Below the pieces are notes generated by a model. That model had not been told where the DNA came from. It saw only the letters and a list, made by a program, of their open reading frames with translations, and made no database searches. Below are positions 1-8,045 of a DNA stretch of 55,462 nucleotides, piece after piece (the first letter of the stretch is position 1; the number at the start of each line of letters is the position of its first letter). Origin of the DNA: CAYOEJ01 sp964403015 (GTDB lineage Bacteria > Actinomycetota > Actinomycetes > Actinomycetales > Actinomycetaceae); NCBI GenBank assembly GCA_964403015.1, contig CAYOEJ010000010.1, positions 1-55,462 on the forward strand. The letters run 5' to 3'. A program made the translations under genes and the position numbers.

Positions 1-2
1 GC

Positions 3-203
3 CACGGACACGGTGGTGGCGGATGCGGATGCGGCGGTCACGGCGCAGGCCACGGCCAAGGCCGAGGTCACGGACACGGTGGTGGCGGCTGCGGCTGTGG
101 CGGCAAGGGCCGCAAGCACGGTGTGCGTACCGAGGCAACGCCCGAGGACGCACCGGACGACATTTCGGATGGTCGTCCCCAGCTCGGCCTTCGCGGCGAG
201 TAA
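3..203 (+). CDS. C-terminal end of an unidentified protein with a Gly/His/Cys-rich tail (5' partial)
   Basis: Reading frame 3 is open from the window edge to TAA at 201-203, six bases before ribF. It encodes a tail rich in Gly, His and Cys in which HGHGGGGCGCGG occurs twice (nucleotides 3-37 and 69-103), followed by a polar, acidic end (...DDISDGRPQLGLRGE). The two 35-base copies differ at three positions and all three differences are synonymous in this frame, which supports frame 3 over the other two open frames. Clustered His and Cys suggest a metal-binding tail. The body of the protein lies outside the window, so its identity is unknown. In actinobacteria the gene before ribF is often truB or another member of the infB-rbfA group, but nothing here proves that. 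Confidence 0.6.
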   Translation, partial: HGHGGGGCGCGGHGAGHGQGRGHGHGGGGCGCGGKGRKHGVRTEATPEDAPDDISDGRPQLGLRGE

Positions 204-209
204 TACTAG

Positions 210-1199
210 ATGAGAGTGTGGCATCGTGCCGAGGATCTCGTTGACCTCGGCAAGACAGTCGTGACTATTGGAATTTTTGACGGTGTACACCGGGGCCATC
301 ACGCCGTGCTTCGCGAGACGGTCTTTCAAGCTCGCGAGCGTGGTCTGACCCCAGTCGCGCTTACGTTTGATCCGCACCCCACCACGATCCATCAGCCCGA
401 TGTGCCCGTCCATCTCATTGCCACACTGGGTGATCGGCTCGATCGCTTAGAGTCGGCGGGCATTGAAGGTGTCTTTGTCCAGCACTATGACCGAGACTAC
501 GCACAGACCAGCCCCGAAGATTTTCTAAATATTCAGGTAAAGCAGCAGCTCAAGGCTGCGGCGGTGGTCGTGGGCGAGGACGTACGCTATGGCAAGAACA
601 ACGTTGGCGATGCTGAGATGCTTCTAGCCTTTGGCGAAGCGAACGGTATCGCGGTCACGTTGGTAAGAGACCTGTGCGACGACGGCGGTCGGCGCTGGTC
701 GTCGACCTGGATCCGTGAGTTGCTCTCACGAGGCGATGTAGCAGAGGCAGCAAAGGTTCTCGGGCGTCCGCACAGGCTGCGCGGGGTGGTCGAGCACGGA
801 TTTAAGAGGGGTCGAGAACTCGGCTTTCCCACCGCAAATCTTCCGGGGGAGGGGATCGGCGAAATCCCCGCCGACGGCGTCTACGCTGGCTGGCTCATCC
901 AAAACGTCCCTCACACGAAAGCAACTGTCCACCTTCCGGCAGCGATCTCAATTGGTACAAACCCGCAGTTTGACGGTGAAGAACGCACGGTGGAAGCACA
1001 CGTTCTTGGCCGAAGCGATCTCAACCTTTACGGTGAAGAAGTTGCTATCGACCTCATTGATTATGTGCGACCCATGCTGAAGCTAGATTCGGTCGACGAC
1101 CTGCTTAACCAAATGGACGAAGATCTACGAAAGACCGCAGAAATTTTGGGTGTGCCCGTCGCGTATCGCGTGGACCCGGCCGAAGTTACCGCGAGCTAG
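210..1199 (+). CDS. ribF: Bifunctional riboflavin kinase / FAD synthetase
   Basis: RibF phosphorylates riboflavin to FMN and adenylates FMN to FAD in the cytoplasm. The N-terminal nucleotidyltransferase part carries GIFDGVHRGH (residues 21-30), the family's nucleotide-binding motif, and a later STWIRELL segment corresponding to its second signature. The C-terminal flavokinase part shows RGRELGFPTANL with the PTAN motif, then SIGTNPQFDGEERTVEAH and the usual LY-G-E ending. At 329 residues the length is normal for the two-domain enzyme. The ATG at 210 is six bases after the preceding stop, so it is probably co-transcribed with the upstream gene. No FMN riboswitch is visible ahead of it. The ribF-rpsO-pnp order is conserved in actinobacteria. 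Confidence 0.97.
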   Translation: MRVWHRAEDLVDLGKTVVTIGIFDGVHRGHHAVLRETVFQARERGLTPVALTFDPHPTTIHQPDVPVHLIATLGDRLDRLESAGIEGVFVQHYDRDYAQTSPEDFLNIQVKQQLKAAAVVVGEDVRYGKNNVGDAEMLLAFGEANGIAVTLVRDLCDDGGRRWSSTWIRELLSRGDVAEAAKVLGRPHRLRGVVEHGFKRGRELGFPTANLPGEGIGEIPADGVYAGWLIQNVPHTKATVHLPAAISIGTNPQFDGEERTVEAHVLGRSDLNLYGEEVAIDLIDYVRPMLKLDSVDDLLNQMDEDLRKTAEILGVPVAYRVDPAEVTAS

Positions 1200-1313
1200 G
1201 TCACCGCAAAGACTGCAGAGCCGCTTCCGGCGTCGTCGTGTACTGGACGTCACTCTGCTAAACAAAAAGTGCCTAACTTCGCCATGGTAAGCTAGCTAAG
1301 CCGTTTGATCGGC

Positions 1314-1356
1314 CACGGAGCGTCATCGCTCGGGAGAACATGCCCCGGGCTCCGTG
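1314..1356 (+). promoter_or_regulatory. Structured rpsO leader (candidate S15 autoregulatory element)
   Basis: CACGGAGC (1314-1321) and GCTCCGTG (1349-1356) form a perfect 8-bp stem. Inside it CGGG (1331-1334) can pair with CCCG (1344-1347), giving a two-level hairpin ending 23 bases before the rpsO ATG. S15 represses its own translation through leader RNAs that differ between phyla, so a control function is plausible but inferred from position and pairing only. Confidence 0.4.
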
Positions 1357-1379
1357 CAACGAGACAAAAGGAGAAATGT

Positions 1380-1649
1380 ATGGCTCTCTCTCAGGAGCGC
1401 AAGGATGAAATCATCAAGGAATACGCAACCCACGAGGGCGACACCGGTTCTCCGGAGGTCCAGGTTGCACTGCTCTCGGCTCGCATCAAGGAACTGACAG
1501 AGCACTTCCGCAGCCACAAGCACGATCACCACTCACGTCGTGGTCTGATGCTTCTCATTGGTAAGCGCAAGCGTCTGCTTGGCTACCTGGCTCAGGAAGA
1601 CATCGAGCGTTACCGCTCCCTGATCGCACGTCTCGGCCTGCGCCGCTGA
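1380..1649 (+). CDS. rpsO: 30S ribosomal protein S15
   Basis: This is the small-subunit protein S15, which binds 16S rRNA early in assembly of the platform. The 89-residue product has the usual length, and segments such as GDTGSPEVQVALLSARI, HKHDHHSRRGL and the ending IARLGLRR are typical of S15. The start at 1380 is preceded by AAAAGGAG about five bases upstream. A longer in-frame extension from 1305 would add 25 residues with no similarity to S15 and would overlap the structured leader, so it is rejected. A hairpin terminator follows, and pnp is the next gene, as in most bacteria. Confidence 0.98.
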   Translation: MALSQERKDEIIKEYATHEGDTGSPEVQVALLSARIKELTEHFRSHKHDHHSRRGLMLLIGKRKRLLGYLAQEDIERYRSLIARLGLRR

Positions 1650-1655
1650 CGAAAT

Positions 1656-1686
1656 TATCGGCCCGGCCAGATGGCTCGGGCCGATA
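1656..1686 (+). terminator. Hairpin downstream of rpsO
   Basis: TATCGGCCCG (1656-1665) pairs perfectly with CGGGCCGATA (1677-1686) around an 11-base loop, seven bases after the rpsO stop. There is no clear T-run after it, so it could be a weak terminator or an RNA-processing or stability hairpin between rpsO and pnp. Confidence 0.5.
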
Positions 1687-1716
1687 GTCGTAATTAAGGC
1701 GTAATTGCGACACTTA

Positions 1717-1842
1717 GCGACGAGCCCAAGCTCGTCGCCTGGAAACCCGGAGGAAAGGCCTGCTAGGCCCCACCTCCATGAGAAAAAAGAAGCGCCCTTG
1801 AGGGTCCGGTCCTCGGTTGTGGTCAACACTCACGAGAGTGTT
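1717..1842 (+). promoter_or_regulatory. Highly structured pnp leader with three hairpins
   Basis: The 240 bases between rpsO and pnp contain three further inverted repeats. GCGACGAGC/GCTCGTCGC (1717-1738) has a CCAA loop. GGAGG (1749-1753)/CCTCC (1773-1777) encloses GGCCT/AGGCC (1757-1769). AACACTC/GAGTGTT (1825-1842) has an ACGA loop. In E. coli the pnp leader hairpin is cleaved by RNase III and PNPase then represses its own mRNA. A comparable post-transcriptional control is plausible here but unproven. Confidence 0.4.
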
Positions 1843-1889
1843 CATGACAATCGATGGCCGTGCCTAGGGCAAAGAATAAAGGAGGTCCC

Positions 1890-4226
1890 ATGGAGGGTCC
1901 TGACGTTAAGTACACGGAAGCCGTTATCGATAACGGTTCATACGGTACACGTACCATTCGTTTTGAAACCGGTCTGCTTGCACGCCAAGCTGCTGGTTCC
2001 GCACTTGTCTATCTGGATGACGAGACCGTCATCCTGTCGGCCACCGCCGTCTCGAACCAGCCGAAGGAGCACTTTGACTTCTTCCCGCTGACAGTCGACG
2101 TGGAGGAGCGTTCATACGCTGCTGGCCGTATTCCTGGCTCGTTCTTCCGTCGTGAAGGACGCCCGGGCACGGATGCCATCTTGGCAGCCCGCCTTATCGA
2201 CCGTCCGCTGCGCCCCGCATTCGTCAAGGGTCTGCGTAACGAGGTTCAGGTCGTGGCCACGGTTCTTTCGGTGAACCCGGACGACGCCTACGACGTCGTC
2301 GCAATCAACGCCGCATCCATGTCCACCCAGCTTTCCGGCCTGCCGTTCTCCGGCCCGGTCGGTGGCGTTCGCGTTTCGCTGATCGACGGCGAATGGATCG
2401 CGTTCCCGCGCTACTCCGATCTTCCGCGTGCAACCTTCTCGATGGTTGTTGCCGGACGCATCGTTGAAGATGACGTTGCCATCATGATGGTCGAAGCCGA
2501 AGCCGGCGAGAACGTTGTTGAGAACATCGCCAAGGGCGGTGTCACCCCAACTGAAGACGTTGTTGCAGATGGACTCGATGCCGCTAAGTCTTTCATCCGC
2601 GTTCTGTGCGAGGCACAGGCCGAACTTGCCGAGATGGCCGCGAAGGAAACCGAGGAGTTCCCGCTCTTCCCTCCATACGAGGATGAAGAGTATGCCGCTA
2701 TTGGTGAGAAGGTTGGCAACCGCTTCCAGGAGATCTGGGGCATTGTCGATAAGCACCAGCGCGACGACGCCCTCAACGAGCTCACCGAAACTCTTGTGGG
2801 TGAGGTCATTGAACAGTTCCCAGATCGCGAGCAGCCACTAACGCTGGCTGTGAATGCGCAGTGGAAGAAGGCAATGCGTGACCGCGTGCTCACCGAAGGC
2901 ATCCGCATGGATGGCCGTACCCCGGTCGAAATCCGCACGATCACCGCAGAGCCCGCAGTTCTTCCACGCGTGCACGGTTCTGCACTGTTCCAGCGTGGCG
3001 AAACCCAGATCATGGGCGTCACCACCCTGAATATGCTCAAGATGGAGCAGCAGCTGGACAACCTGTCACCGGTAACGTCCAAGCGCTACATCCACCACTA
3101 CAACTTCCCGCCGTACTCCACGGGCGAGACTGGCCGCGTTGGTTCCCCCAAGCGTCGCGAAATTGGCCACGGCATGCTCGCTGAGCGTGCGCTCGTACCA
3201 GTTCTGCCGTCGCGTGAGGATTTCCCCTACGCCATCCGTCAGGTGTCCGAGGCTCTCGGATCCAACGGTTCGACGTCCATGGGTTCCGTCTGTGCGTCCA
3301 CCATCTCGTTGCTTAACGCGGGTGTTCCGCTGCACGCTCCCGTTGCCGGTATTGCCATGGGCCTCATTTCGGGCGAGATCGAAGGGGAGCAGCGTTTCGT
3401 CGCTCTGACTGACATTCTCGGCGCTGAAGATGCTCTAGGCGATATGGACTTCAAGGTAGCAGGTACGCGTGAATTCGTGACCGCTCTCCAGCTCGATACG
3501 AAGCTCGATGGCATTCCGGCACAGGTTCTCGGTGCTGCACTTTCCCAGGCTCGTGATGCTCGCTTTGCGATCCTCGACCTCATCGAAGAAGCCGTTCCGG
3601 CTCCGGACGAGATGGCCGAAACCGCACCGCGCATCATCACCGTCAAGATTCCTGTGGACAAGATTGGTGAAGTCATTGGCCCCAAGGGCAAGATGATCAA
3701 CCAGATTCAGGAAGACACCGGCGCGGATATCTCGATTGAAGATGACGGCACAGTGTTCATTGGCGCAACCAATGGACCGGCTGCCGACGCGGCTCGTCAG
3801 ACCATTAACGCCATCGCAAACCCCCAGATGCCTGAGGTCGGCGAGCGCTTCGTTGGCACGGTCGTGAAGACCACCACCTTCGGTGCATTCGTTTCGCTCA
3901 GCCCTGGCAAGGACGGCCTTTTGCACATTTCGCAGATCCGTCGCCTTGTGGGTGGCAAGCGTGTGGAGAACGTCGAAGACGTACTCAACGTTGGCGACAA
4001 GGTAGAGGTCGAACTTGCTGAGATCGATCAGCGCGGCAAGCTCTCACTGCATGCGGTTCTAACTGACGAGCAGCTCGAAGCCGAGAAGGCCAACGAGGAA
4101 GAGAACAAGGAACGCGGCGGACGTCGTGATGGCGAGCGTCGCGAGCGCGATGGTGAACGACGCGATGGTGAGCGTCGTGAGCGCCGCCCGCGTGAGCGTC
4201 GTCGCACCCGTCGTGATGACGACTAA
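1890..4226 (+). CDS. pnp: Polyribonucleotide nucleotidyltransferase (PNPase)
   Basis: PNPase is a trimeric 3'-5' phosphorolytic exoribonuclease and a central part of mRNA decay. Two RNase PH-like domains occupy the first roughly 560 residues. A KH domain with VIGPKGKMI and an S1 domain (GTVVKTTTFGAFVSL...GLLHISQI) follow. The C-terminus is a tail of about 40 residues rich in Arg, Glu, Gly and Asp, built from repeated RRDGER-type units, which could add RNA or protein contacts. The start at 1890 is chosen because AAAGGAGG ends four bases before it; an ATG at 1854 would add 12 unconserved residues. Predicted length is 778 residues, slightly long because of the tail. A strong hairpin follows the gene. 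Confidence 0.97.
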   Translation: MEGPDVKYTEAVIDNGSYGTRTIRFETGLLARQAAGSALVYLDDETVILSATAVSNQPKEHFDFFPLTVDVEERSYAAGRIPGSFFRREGRPGTDAILAARLIDRPLRPAFVKGLRNEVQVVATVLSVNPDDAYDVVAINAASMSTQLSGLPFSGPVGGVRVSLIDGEWIAFPRYSDLPRATFSMVVAGRIVEDDVAIMMVEAEAGENVVENIAKGGVTPTEDVVADGLDAAKSFIRVLCEAQAELAEMAAKETEEFPLFPPYEDEEYAAIGEKVGNRFQEIWGIVDKHQRDDALNELTETLVGEVIEQFPDREQPLTLAVNAQWKKAMRDRVLTEGIRMDGRTPVEIRTITAEPAVLPRVHGSALFQRGETQIMGVTTLNMLKMEQQLDNLSPVTSKRYIHHYNFPPYSTGETGRVGSPKRREIGHGMLAERALVPVLPSREDFPYAIRQVSEALGSNGSTSMGSVCASTISLLNAGVPLHAPVAGIAMGLISGEIEGEQRFVALTDILGAEDALGDMDFKVAGTREFVTALQLDTKLDGIPAQVLGAALSQARDARFAILDLIEEAVPAPDEMAETAPRIITVKIPVDKIGEVIGPKGKMINQIQEDTGADISIEDDGTVFIGATNGPAADAARQTINAIANPQMPEVGERFVGTVVKTTTFGAFVSLSPGKDGLLHISQIRRLVGGKRVENVEDVLNVGDKVEVELAEIDQRGKLSLHAVLTDEQLEAEKANEEENKERGGRRDGERRERDGERRDGERRERRPRERRRTRRDDD

Positions 4227-4255
4227 CGAGCGCTTGTAACTAGCACTCGATAAAC

Positions 4256-4290
4256 TGAAGAACCCCGGGGCCTCGCCTCGGGGTTCTTCA
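4256..4290 (+). terminator. Terminator after pnp
   Basis: TGAAGAACCCCG (4256-4267) and CGGGGTTCTTCA (4279-4290) form a perfect 12-bp stem with an 11-base loop, 29 bases after the pnp stop. No long T-run follows, but stem strength and position between two genes make termination the likely role. Confidence 0.7.
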
Positions 4291-4315
4291 AGTCCATGAC
4301 CGAAAGAATTACTTC

Positions 4316-5635
4316 ATGACCTTCACCCGCGTTGATTTGCCGCTCGATGATCTTAGTGACGTCACCTTTGACGAGGACGGAATCATAGGCCGTCGCTCCA
4401 TATTGCCGGGAGGAATTCGCGTACTCAGTGAGCTCGTGCCAGGCCAAAGGTCAGTTTCGGCAGGATTTTGGGTGGGCGCCGGTTCTCGCGATGAATCGCA
4501 GGGTTATGAGGGGTCGACCCATTTCCTAGAGCACATGTTGTTCAAGGGCACACCCACACGCACGGCTCAAGACATCTCCAACGAGGGCGACTTCCTAGGC
4601 GGCACGCTCAATGCTGCCACGTCGCGCCAGTCAACGTCTTACTACGGCCGTGTCTTTTCTGCCGATCTCCCGCAGCTTCTTGAACTGCTGGTGGACATGC
4701 TTACCCACTCGGTGCTCGACAAGGATGAAATGGAGGTAGAGCGCGGCGTCATTTTGGAAGAGCTGGCAGCTTCTGACGACGACGTGACAGAAGTTGCCGA
4801 ACATGCGCTGCTTCCGCTAGTGCTTGGCGACCATCCGCTAGCGCGACCCGTGGGAGGCACCGCTGAAAGCGTGAAGGCACTCGATCACACTCACATGTTT
4901 GAGCATTACACCTCCGTTTATCACCCATCAGAGGTGGTGTTTACAGCCACTGGAGATGTGGACCACGACGAGCTATGTGCCATGATTTTGGCACTGCTTA
5001 ACTCCGCGGGGTGGATTCTTGCGGAAGGAAAACTCCCGGCACCGCGGCGTCGTCTGCACGATGTTCAGTACCCGCGCGGTTCAGAACTGCGAGTTGAGCG
5101 TCCCGGGAGACAGACGGCCATTGCTCTTGGACTACCGGGCCTGCCTCTGGGTGACGATCGTGAACAGACACTGACTGCCTTGAACCTGATCCTTGGTGGA
5201 GGTCCGTCCTCACGGCTCTTCCAAGAGATTCGCGAAAGGCGTGGCCTCGCATACTCGACGTATTCGTGGTCCACTGCTTCTGCGGAGGGTGGCGCTTTCA
5301 TTATGGAGGCTCAGTGCTCACCCGACAACGCAGAGGTTACCGCCCAGATCATGGGCGAGTGCCTCGATAGGCTTGCCCACGATGGCGTGTCGCAACAGGA
5401 GGTCAACACGGCTTTCAATCAGTATCGTGCTCAGCTCGTCTTTGCATCGGAAAGCAATGGTTTTAGGCGTTCGCGGCTCGGGCAAGCTGAACTCTTGCGC
5501 GGTTACCTCACATCAATGACGACCCTACTGGAGTGTGCTCGCGACATCACGGCAGAAGAGATTCAAGGTTTGGCTCAGAATGTGGCTGCTGGTGAGCGAT
5601 CCTTGGTGATTGTGGGGCCTTCACACCTAGACTAA
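4316..5635 (+). CDS. M16 family zinc metallopeptidase (pitrilysin/MPP-like)
   Basis: The inverted zinc-binding motif HFLEH is at residues 69-73 within GSTHFLEHMLFKGT, and the downstream glutamate region MEVERGVILEEL supplies the third metal ligand expected in M16 peptidases. At 439 residues it fits the single-chain actinobacterial form, with an N-terminal catalytic half and a C-terminal structural half containing the RGLAYSTYSW segment. No signal peptide is visible, so it is probably cytoplasmic. The substrate is unknown; related proteins degrade short peptides. It sits between pnp and dapB, with its stop four bases before the dapB start, so the two are probably co-transcribed. Confidence 0.9.
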   Translation: MTFTRVDLPLDDLSDVTFDEDGIIGRRSILPGGIRVLSELVPGQRSVSAGFWVGAGSRDESQGYEGSTHFLEHMLFKGTPTRTAQDISNEGDFLGGTLNAATSRQSTSYYGRVFSADLPQLLELLVDMLTHSVLDKDEMEVERGVILEELAASDDDVTEVAEHALLPLVLGDHPLARPVGGTAESVKALDHTHMFEHYTSVYHPSEVVFTATGDVDHDELCAMILALLNSAGWILAEGKLPAPRRRLHDVQYPRGSELRVERPGRQTAIALGLPGLPLGDDREQTLTALNLILGGGPSSRLFQEIRERRGLAYSTYSWSTASAEGGAFIMEAQCSPDNAEVTAQIMGECLDRLAHDGVSQQEVNTAFNQYRAQLVFASESNGFRRSRLGQAELLRGYLTSMTTLLECARDITAEEIQGLAQNVAAGERSLVIVGPSHLD

Positions 5636-5639
5636 GACC

Positions 5640-6380
5640 ATGACTAAAGTTGCAGTAGTTGGTGCCCGTGGCCGGATGGGTTCTGCAGTGGTGCAGGCCG
5701 TTCGCAGTGCGGAAGATCTGGAGGTTGTCGCGCAGATCGATGCCAGCGACAACATTTCCGTAGACGCGCTGCGCGGTGCCGAGGTAGCGGTGGAATTCTC
5801 GGTTCCGTCTGCCACAGAGGCAAATGTTCACGCTTTGCTCGACGCCGGGGTCCACGTCGTCGTCGGAACCACGGGGTGGTCGGAGGAGAGCTTAAAGCAG
5901 GTGTCCGAGCATGCCGAGGAGGCCGGAAAGGGCCTTATTATCGCCCCGAACTACTCGCTATCTGCAGTGCTTGCCATGCATTTTGCGCAGAAGGCTGCTG
6001 CTCTGTTCGAATCCGTGGAGGTCATCGAGCTTCATCACCCGGATAAGGTCGATGCGCCATCGGGCACCGCGAGAACAACTGCCCAGCGCATCGGCAAGGC
6101 CCGCAAGGATGCCGGCGTTGAAAGCGGCCCGGACGCGACCGAAACGGATGCTCTTGGAACGCGCGGCGGCGTGATAGAGGACGTGCACGTGCACGCCGTC
6201 CGCCTGCGTGGTCTGTATGCGCACGAGGAGATTTTGTTTGGTAACCCAGGGGAGCAGCTGACAATTCGTCAGGACTCTTTCGATCGGGTCTCGTTCATGC
6301 CAGGCATTCTGCTTGCCGTGCGCAAAGTTGGCAAAATGACCGGCCTCACCTATGGCCTCGAGGCGCTGCTGGATTTATAG
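5640..6380 (+). CDS. dapB: 4-hydroxy-tetrahydrodipicolinate reductase
   Basis: DapB reduces the DapA product with NAD(P)H in the diaminopimelate/lysine pathway. The N-terminal nucleotide-binding loop GARGRMG is present. The catalytic segment ELHHPDKVDAPSGTA places the paired histidines at residues 132-133 and the lysine of the substrate site close by. APNYSLSAV and the C-terminal VHVHAVRLRGLYAHEE are also typical. Length (246) is normal. It starts four bases after the M16 peptidase stop. dapA is only 1.7 kb downstream, but an unrelated minus-strand patch separates them here. Confidence 0.96.
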   Translation: MTKVAVVGARGRMGSAVVQAVRSAEDLEVVAQIDASDNISVDALRGAEVAVEFSVPSATEANVHALLDAGVHVVVGTTGWSEESLKQVSEHAEEAGKGLIIAPNYSLSAVLAMHFAQKAAALFESVEVIELHHPDKVDAPSGTARTTAQRIGKARKDAGVESGPDATETDALGTRGGVIEDVHVHAVRLRGLYAHEEILFGNPGEQLTIRQDSFDRVSFMPGILLAVRKVGKMTGLTYGLEALLDL

Positions 6381-6403
6381 CGGATTGATGCACCCGACGA
6401 TTT

Positions 6404-7117
6404 TCACTTCTCTGCCCATATGTCGGTTATGCGAACAATTGCATTTGTTTCTGATTTGCAATTAACAACCTTGTTAGCCATGGAAATCTGTTGCTCGTCA
6501 ATGGCCATTGTGTCAGCGCCGGCGATTACTAATGGAATCCGTCCGTCGCTGCCACTATCGTCGGCGGAACTGGAGATCGAGACCTCAAGGCCCTCACGCT
6601 CATAGCAGGACTTCAATTCAGACACGATAGTTTTAAAACGCTCATCTTCCAAGGCAGAGTCCCAAGTCTTACTGAGTTCGCTAACCCACGGGCCGTCGTA
6701 AAACCCATCCATTTGGAAATGCTGATTGCTTGCGCCGCCACACTCCTCAACAACGGTGTCGAGCTCGTGATCGGGAATTGTGTACTGAGCGTATGCGGCA
6801 TCGATCTCATCATTATTCTTTGGTTTGGGACCGATACCATTTGCACTTAAGTATCCCTTGGGACCCGGCTTTGCAAATCCGAACCTGTCTGCCATATCAG
6901 GCGTCCACGGTCCAAGCTCAGCAAACATCAATGATTCGGCGGGCACTACATCCCAATTAGAACTGCCATAGTGCTGAATTCCAAGCTTCTCGCGGGCGCA
7001 CTTAGCTACAGAAATGCTGTTAGCTGAGAGCAACTCGCCCTGCTCCCATTCTGTCATTGTAAAACGATCCGCAGGGAGTATTACCGACGACGTCTCTGCA
7101 TCAATTTCGGCCTCCAC
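6404..7117 (-). CDS. Hypothetical exported-type protein, probably missing its N-terminus
   Basis: I do not recognise a named family. The 237-residue frame begins at a GTG with no signal peptide, yet its makeup (two widely spaced cysteines, Trp/Tyr-rich acidic stretches, an opening like EIDAETSSVILPADRF) resembles mature parts of hypothetical actinomycete lipoproteins. In the same frame the sequence stays open only to about 7162, where a stop occurs, and no lipobox appears. The gene is visibly AT-richer than its neighbours, suggesting recent acquisition or drift. It abuts a fragment of an ABC permease on the other strand, so a rearrangement probably removed its 5' end. It may be a decaying gene rather than a functional one. 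Confidence 0.5.
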   Translation of the reverse strand: MEAEIDAETSSVILPADRFTMTEWEQGELLSANSISVAKCAREKLGIQHYGSSNWDVVPAESLMFAELGPWTPDMADRFGFAKPGPKGYLSANGIGPKPKNNDEIDAAYAQYTIPDHELDTVVEECGGASNQHFQMDGFYDGPWVSELSKTWDSALEDERFKTIVSELKSCYEREGLEVSISSSADDSGSDGRIPLVIAGADTMAIDEQQISMANKVVNCKSETNAIVRITDIWAEK

Positions 7118-7134
7118 TACTAGGCCACTGCTTC

Positions 7135-7374
7135 CTGTGGCCGTTCTGGTTCGAGGGAGCGCTCATTGGTTTACTCGGTGGCGCCGGGGGTAGCGCGGTG
7201 ACAGCTTGGGTAATCGTCATCGTTGCCTGGCTCAGCGGATGGACTGCAATTATCAGCCCCGTCTGGATTGCTCTGGGTCCGTTGCTCGGAGCGGCGGTCG
7301 GTCTCGTCGGCTCAGTCTATCCAGCCCTCCGAGCCGCCAGAATCCACCCCGCAATCGCAGTCAGATCAAACTAA
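7135..7374 (+). pseudogene. C-terminal remnant of an FtsX/MacB-type ABC transporter permease
   Basis: One plus-strand frame ending in TAA at 7372-7374 reads ...FWFEGALIGLLGG, a hydrophobic helix, IISPVWIALG, another helix with GAAVGLVGSVYPALRAARI, and then HPAIAVRSN. This is the classical last two membrane helices and end motif (YPA-RAA, then a P-x-x-A-V/L-R ending) of FtsX-like permeases. The rest of the permease, its long extracytoplasmic domain and any partner ATPase are absent. There is no start codon with a ribosome site. The left edge of similarity is near 7125-7141, where the opposite-strand hypothetical gene begins, so this is the scar of a deletion or insertion. Confidence 0.7.
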
Positions 7375-7377
7375 GAG

Positions 7378-7980
7378 CTATGCAGCTTCCGGTTCTGGAT
7401 TGAGCAACGTCCACCACAGGTGCTCGGCGACCTCTCCGCCGTCGACCTCCGCCACCCTCCGCACAGGTCGGGGTGCGAATCCGGCACTATTGAGAAACTG
7501 GGTTTGCGCGTCGTTTCCGGCGATCACCCACATATGAAGTTCGGTTCCGCCGGAGTCTTTAATGATGTCTGTTATCGCGGCGAGAAGCCTTGCTTCATGT
7601 TCGGCGTCAGCAAAGCGCTGGGGGACATCGAAGTTGGTGATCTCAAAAGCAACTCGCGGTTCGCCCGTGTCGGCATCTAAGCCAGCGGGGTCATCGCCAT
7701 CGAGGATGATGGGCTCGGCTGGCACAACCGCGGCGAATCCCTGAACGGTACCTCCGCTATCAGCAACCAATACATGGTGGTCCTCCGAAGGCATGTTTCC
7801 AATCGTCATCATCCATGTTGATGCCAGTTGGGAACTATCCAGCGATGCGCGGGTCTCGGGCGAGAGGTCGCGTTCAAGGGCAGCGCTCAGCGCCTCGGCC
7901 ATCGCATCCGCTTGAACTTCGCCGATTGCTAGGGCGTCATTGGGAGTTGCTGGTCGGACTGAAAGTTTGATGTCGCTCAC
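7378..7980 (-). CDS. GNAT family N-acetyltransferase
   Basis: The 200-residue product opens with SVRPATPNDALAIGEVQADAM, the usual first strand and helix of a GNAT fold. It continues through VADSGGTVQGFAAV (beta 4) and has LHMWVIAGNDAQTQFLNSAGF, the C-terminal acyl-CoA-side helix with the NxxAxxFxxxxGF-like pattern. It therefore probably transfers an acetyl group from acetyl-CoA to a small molecule or protein N-terminus; the substrate cannot be told. Its GTG start faces dapA across 77 bases, so the two promoters are divergent. It ends four bases from the permease remnant. Confidence 0.8.
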   Translation of the reverse strand: MSDIKLSVRPATPNDALAIGEVQADAMAEALSAALERDLSPETRASLDSSQLASTWMMTIGNMPSEDHHVLVADSGGTVQGFAAVVPAEPIILDGDDPAGLDADTGEPRVAFEITNFDVPQRFADAEHEARLLAAITDIIKDSGGTELHMWVIAGNDAQTQFLNSAGFAPRPVRRVAEVDGGEVAEHLWWTLLNPEPEAA

Positions 7981-8045
7981 CGTGTCATTGTTGCAGACGC
8001 GCGTCCAGATCGCGAAAGCTCTTCAACATGTTCGCTGGTAGCCAC

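Noticed and set aside
203..210. FMN riboswitch upstream of ribF
   Set aside because: Only six bases separate ribF from the preceding gene, and that gene's repetitive 3' end shows no RFN-like conserved blocks.
1705..2091. Open frame crossing the pnp leader
   Set aside because: It overlaps structured leader RNA and the pnp start in a different frame, with no ribosome site or recognisable product.
2112..2756. Long minus-strand open frames inside pnp, and similar ones inside ftsK (12320-13087) and other core genes
   Set aside because: They lie wholly antisense to well-supported genes, have no family features, and are expected by chance at this G+C content.
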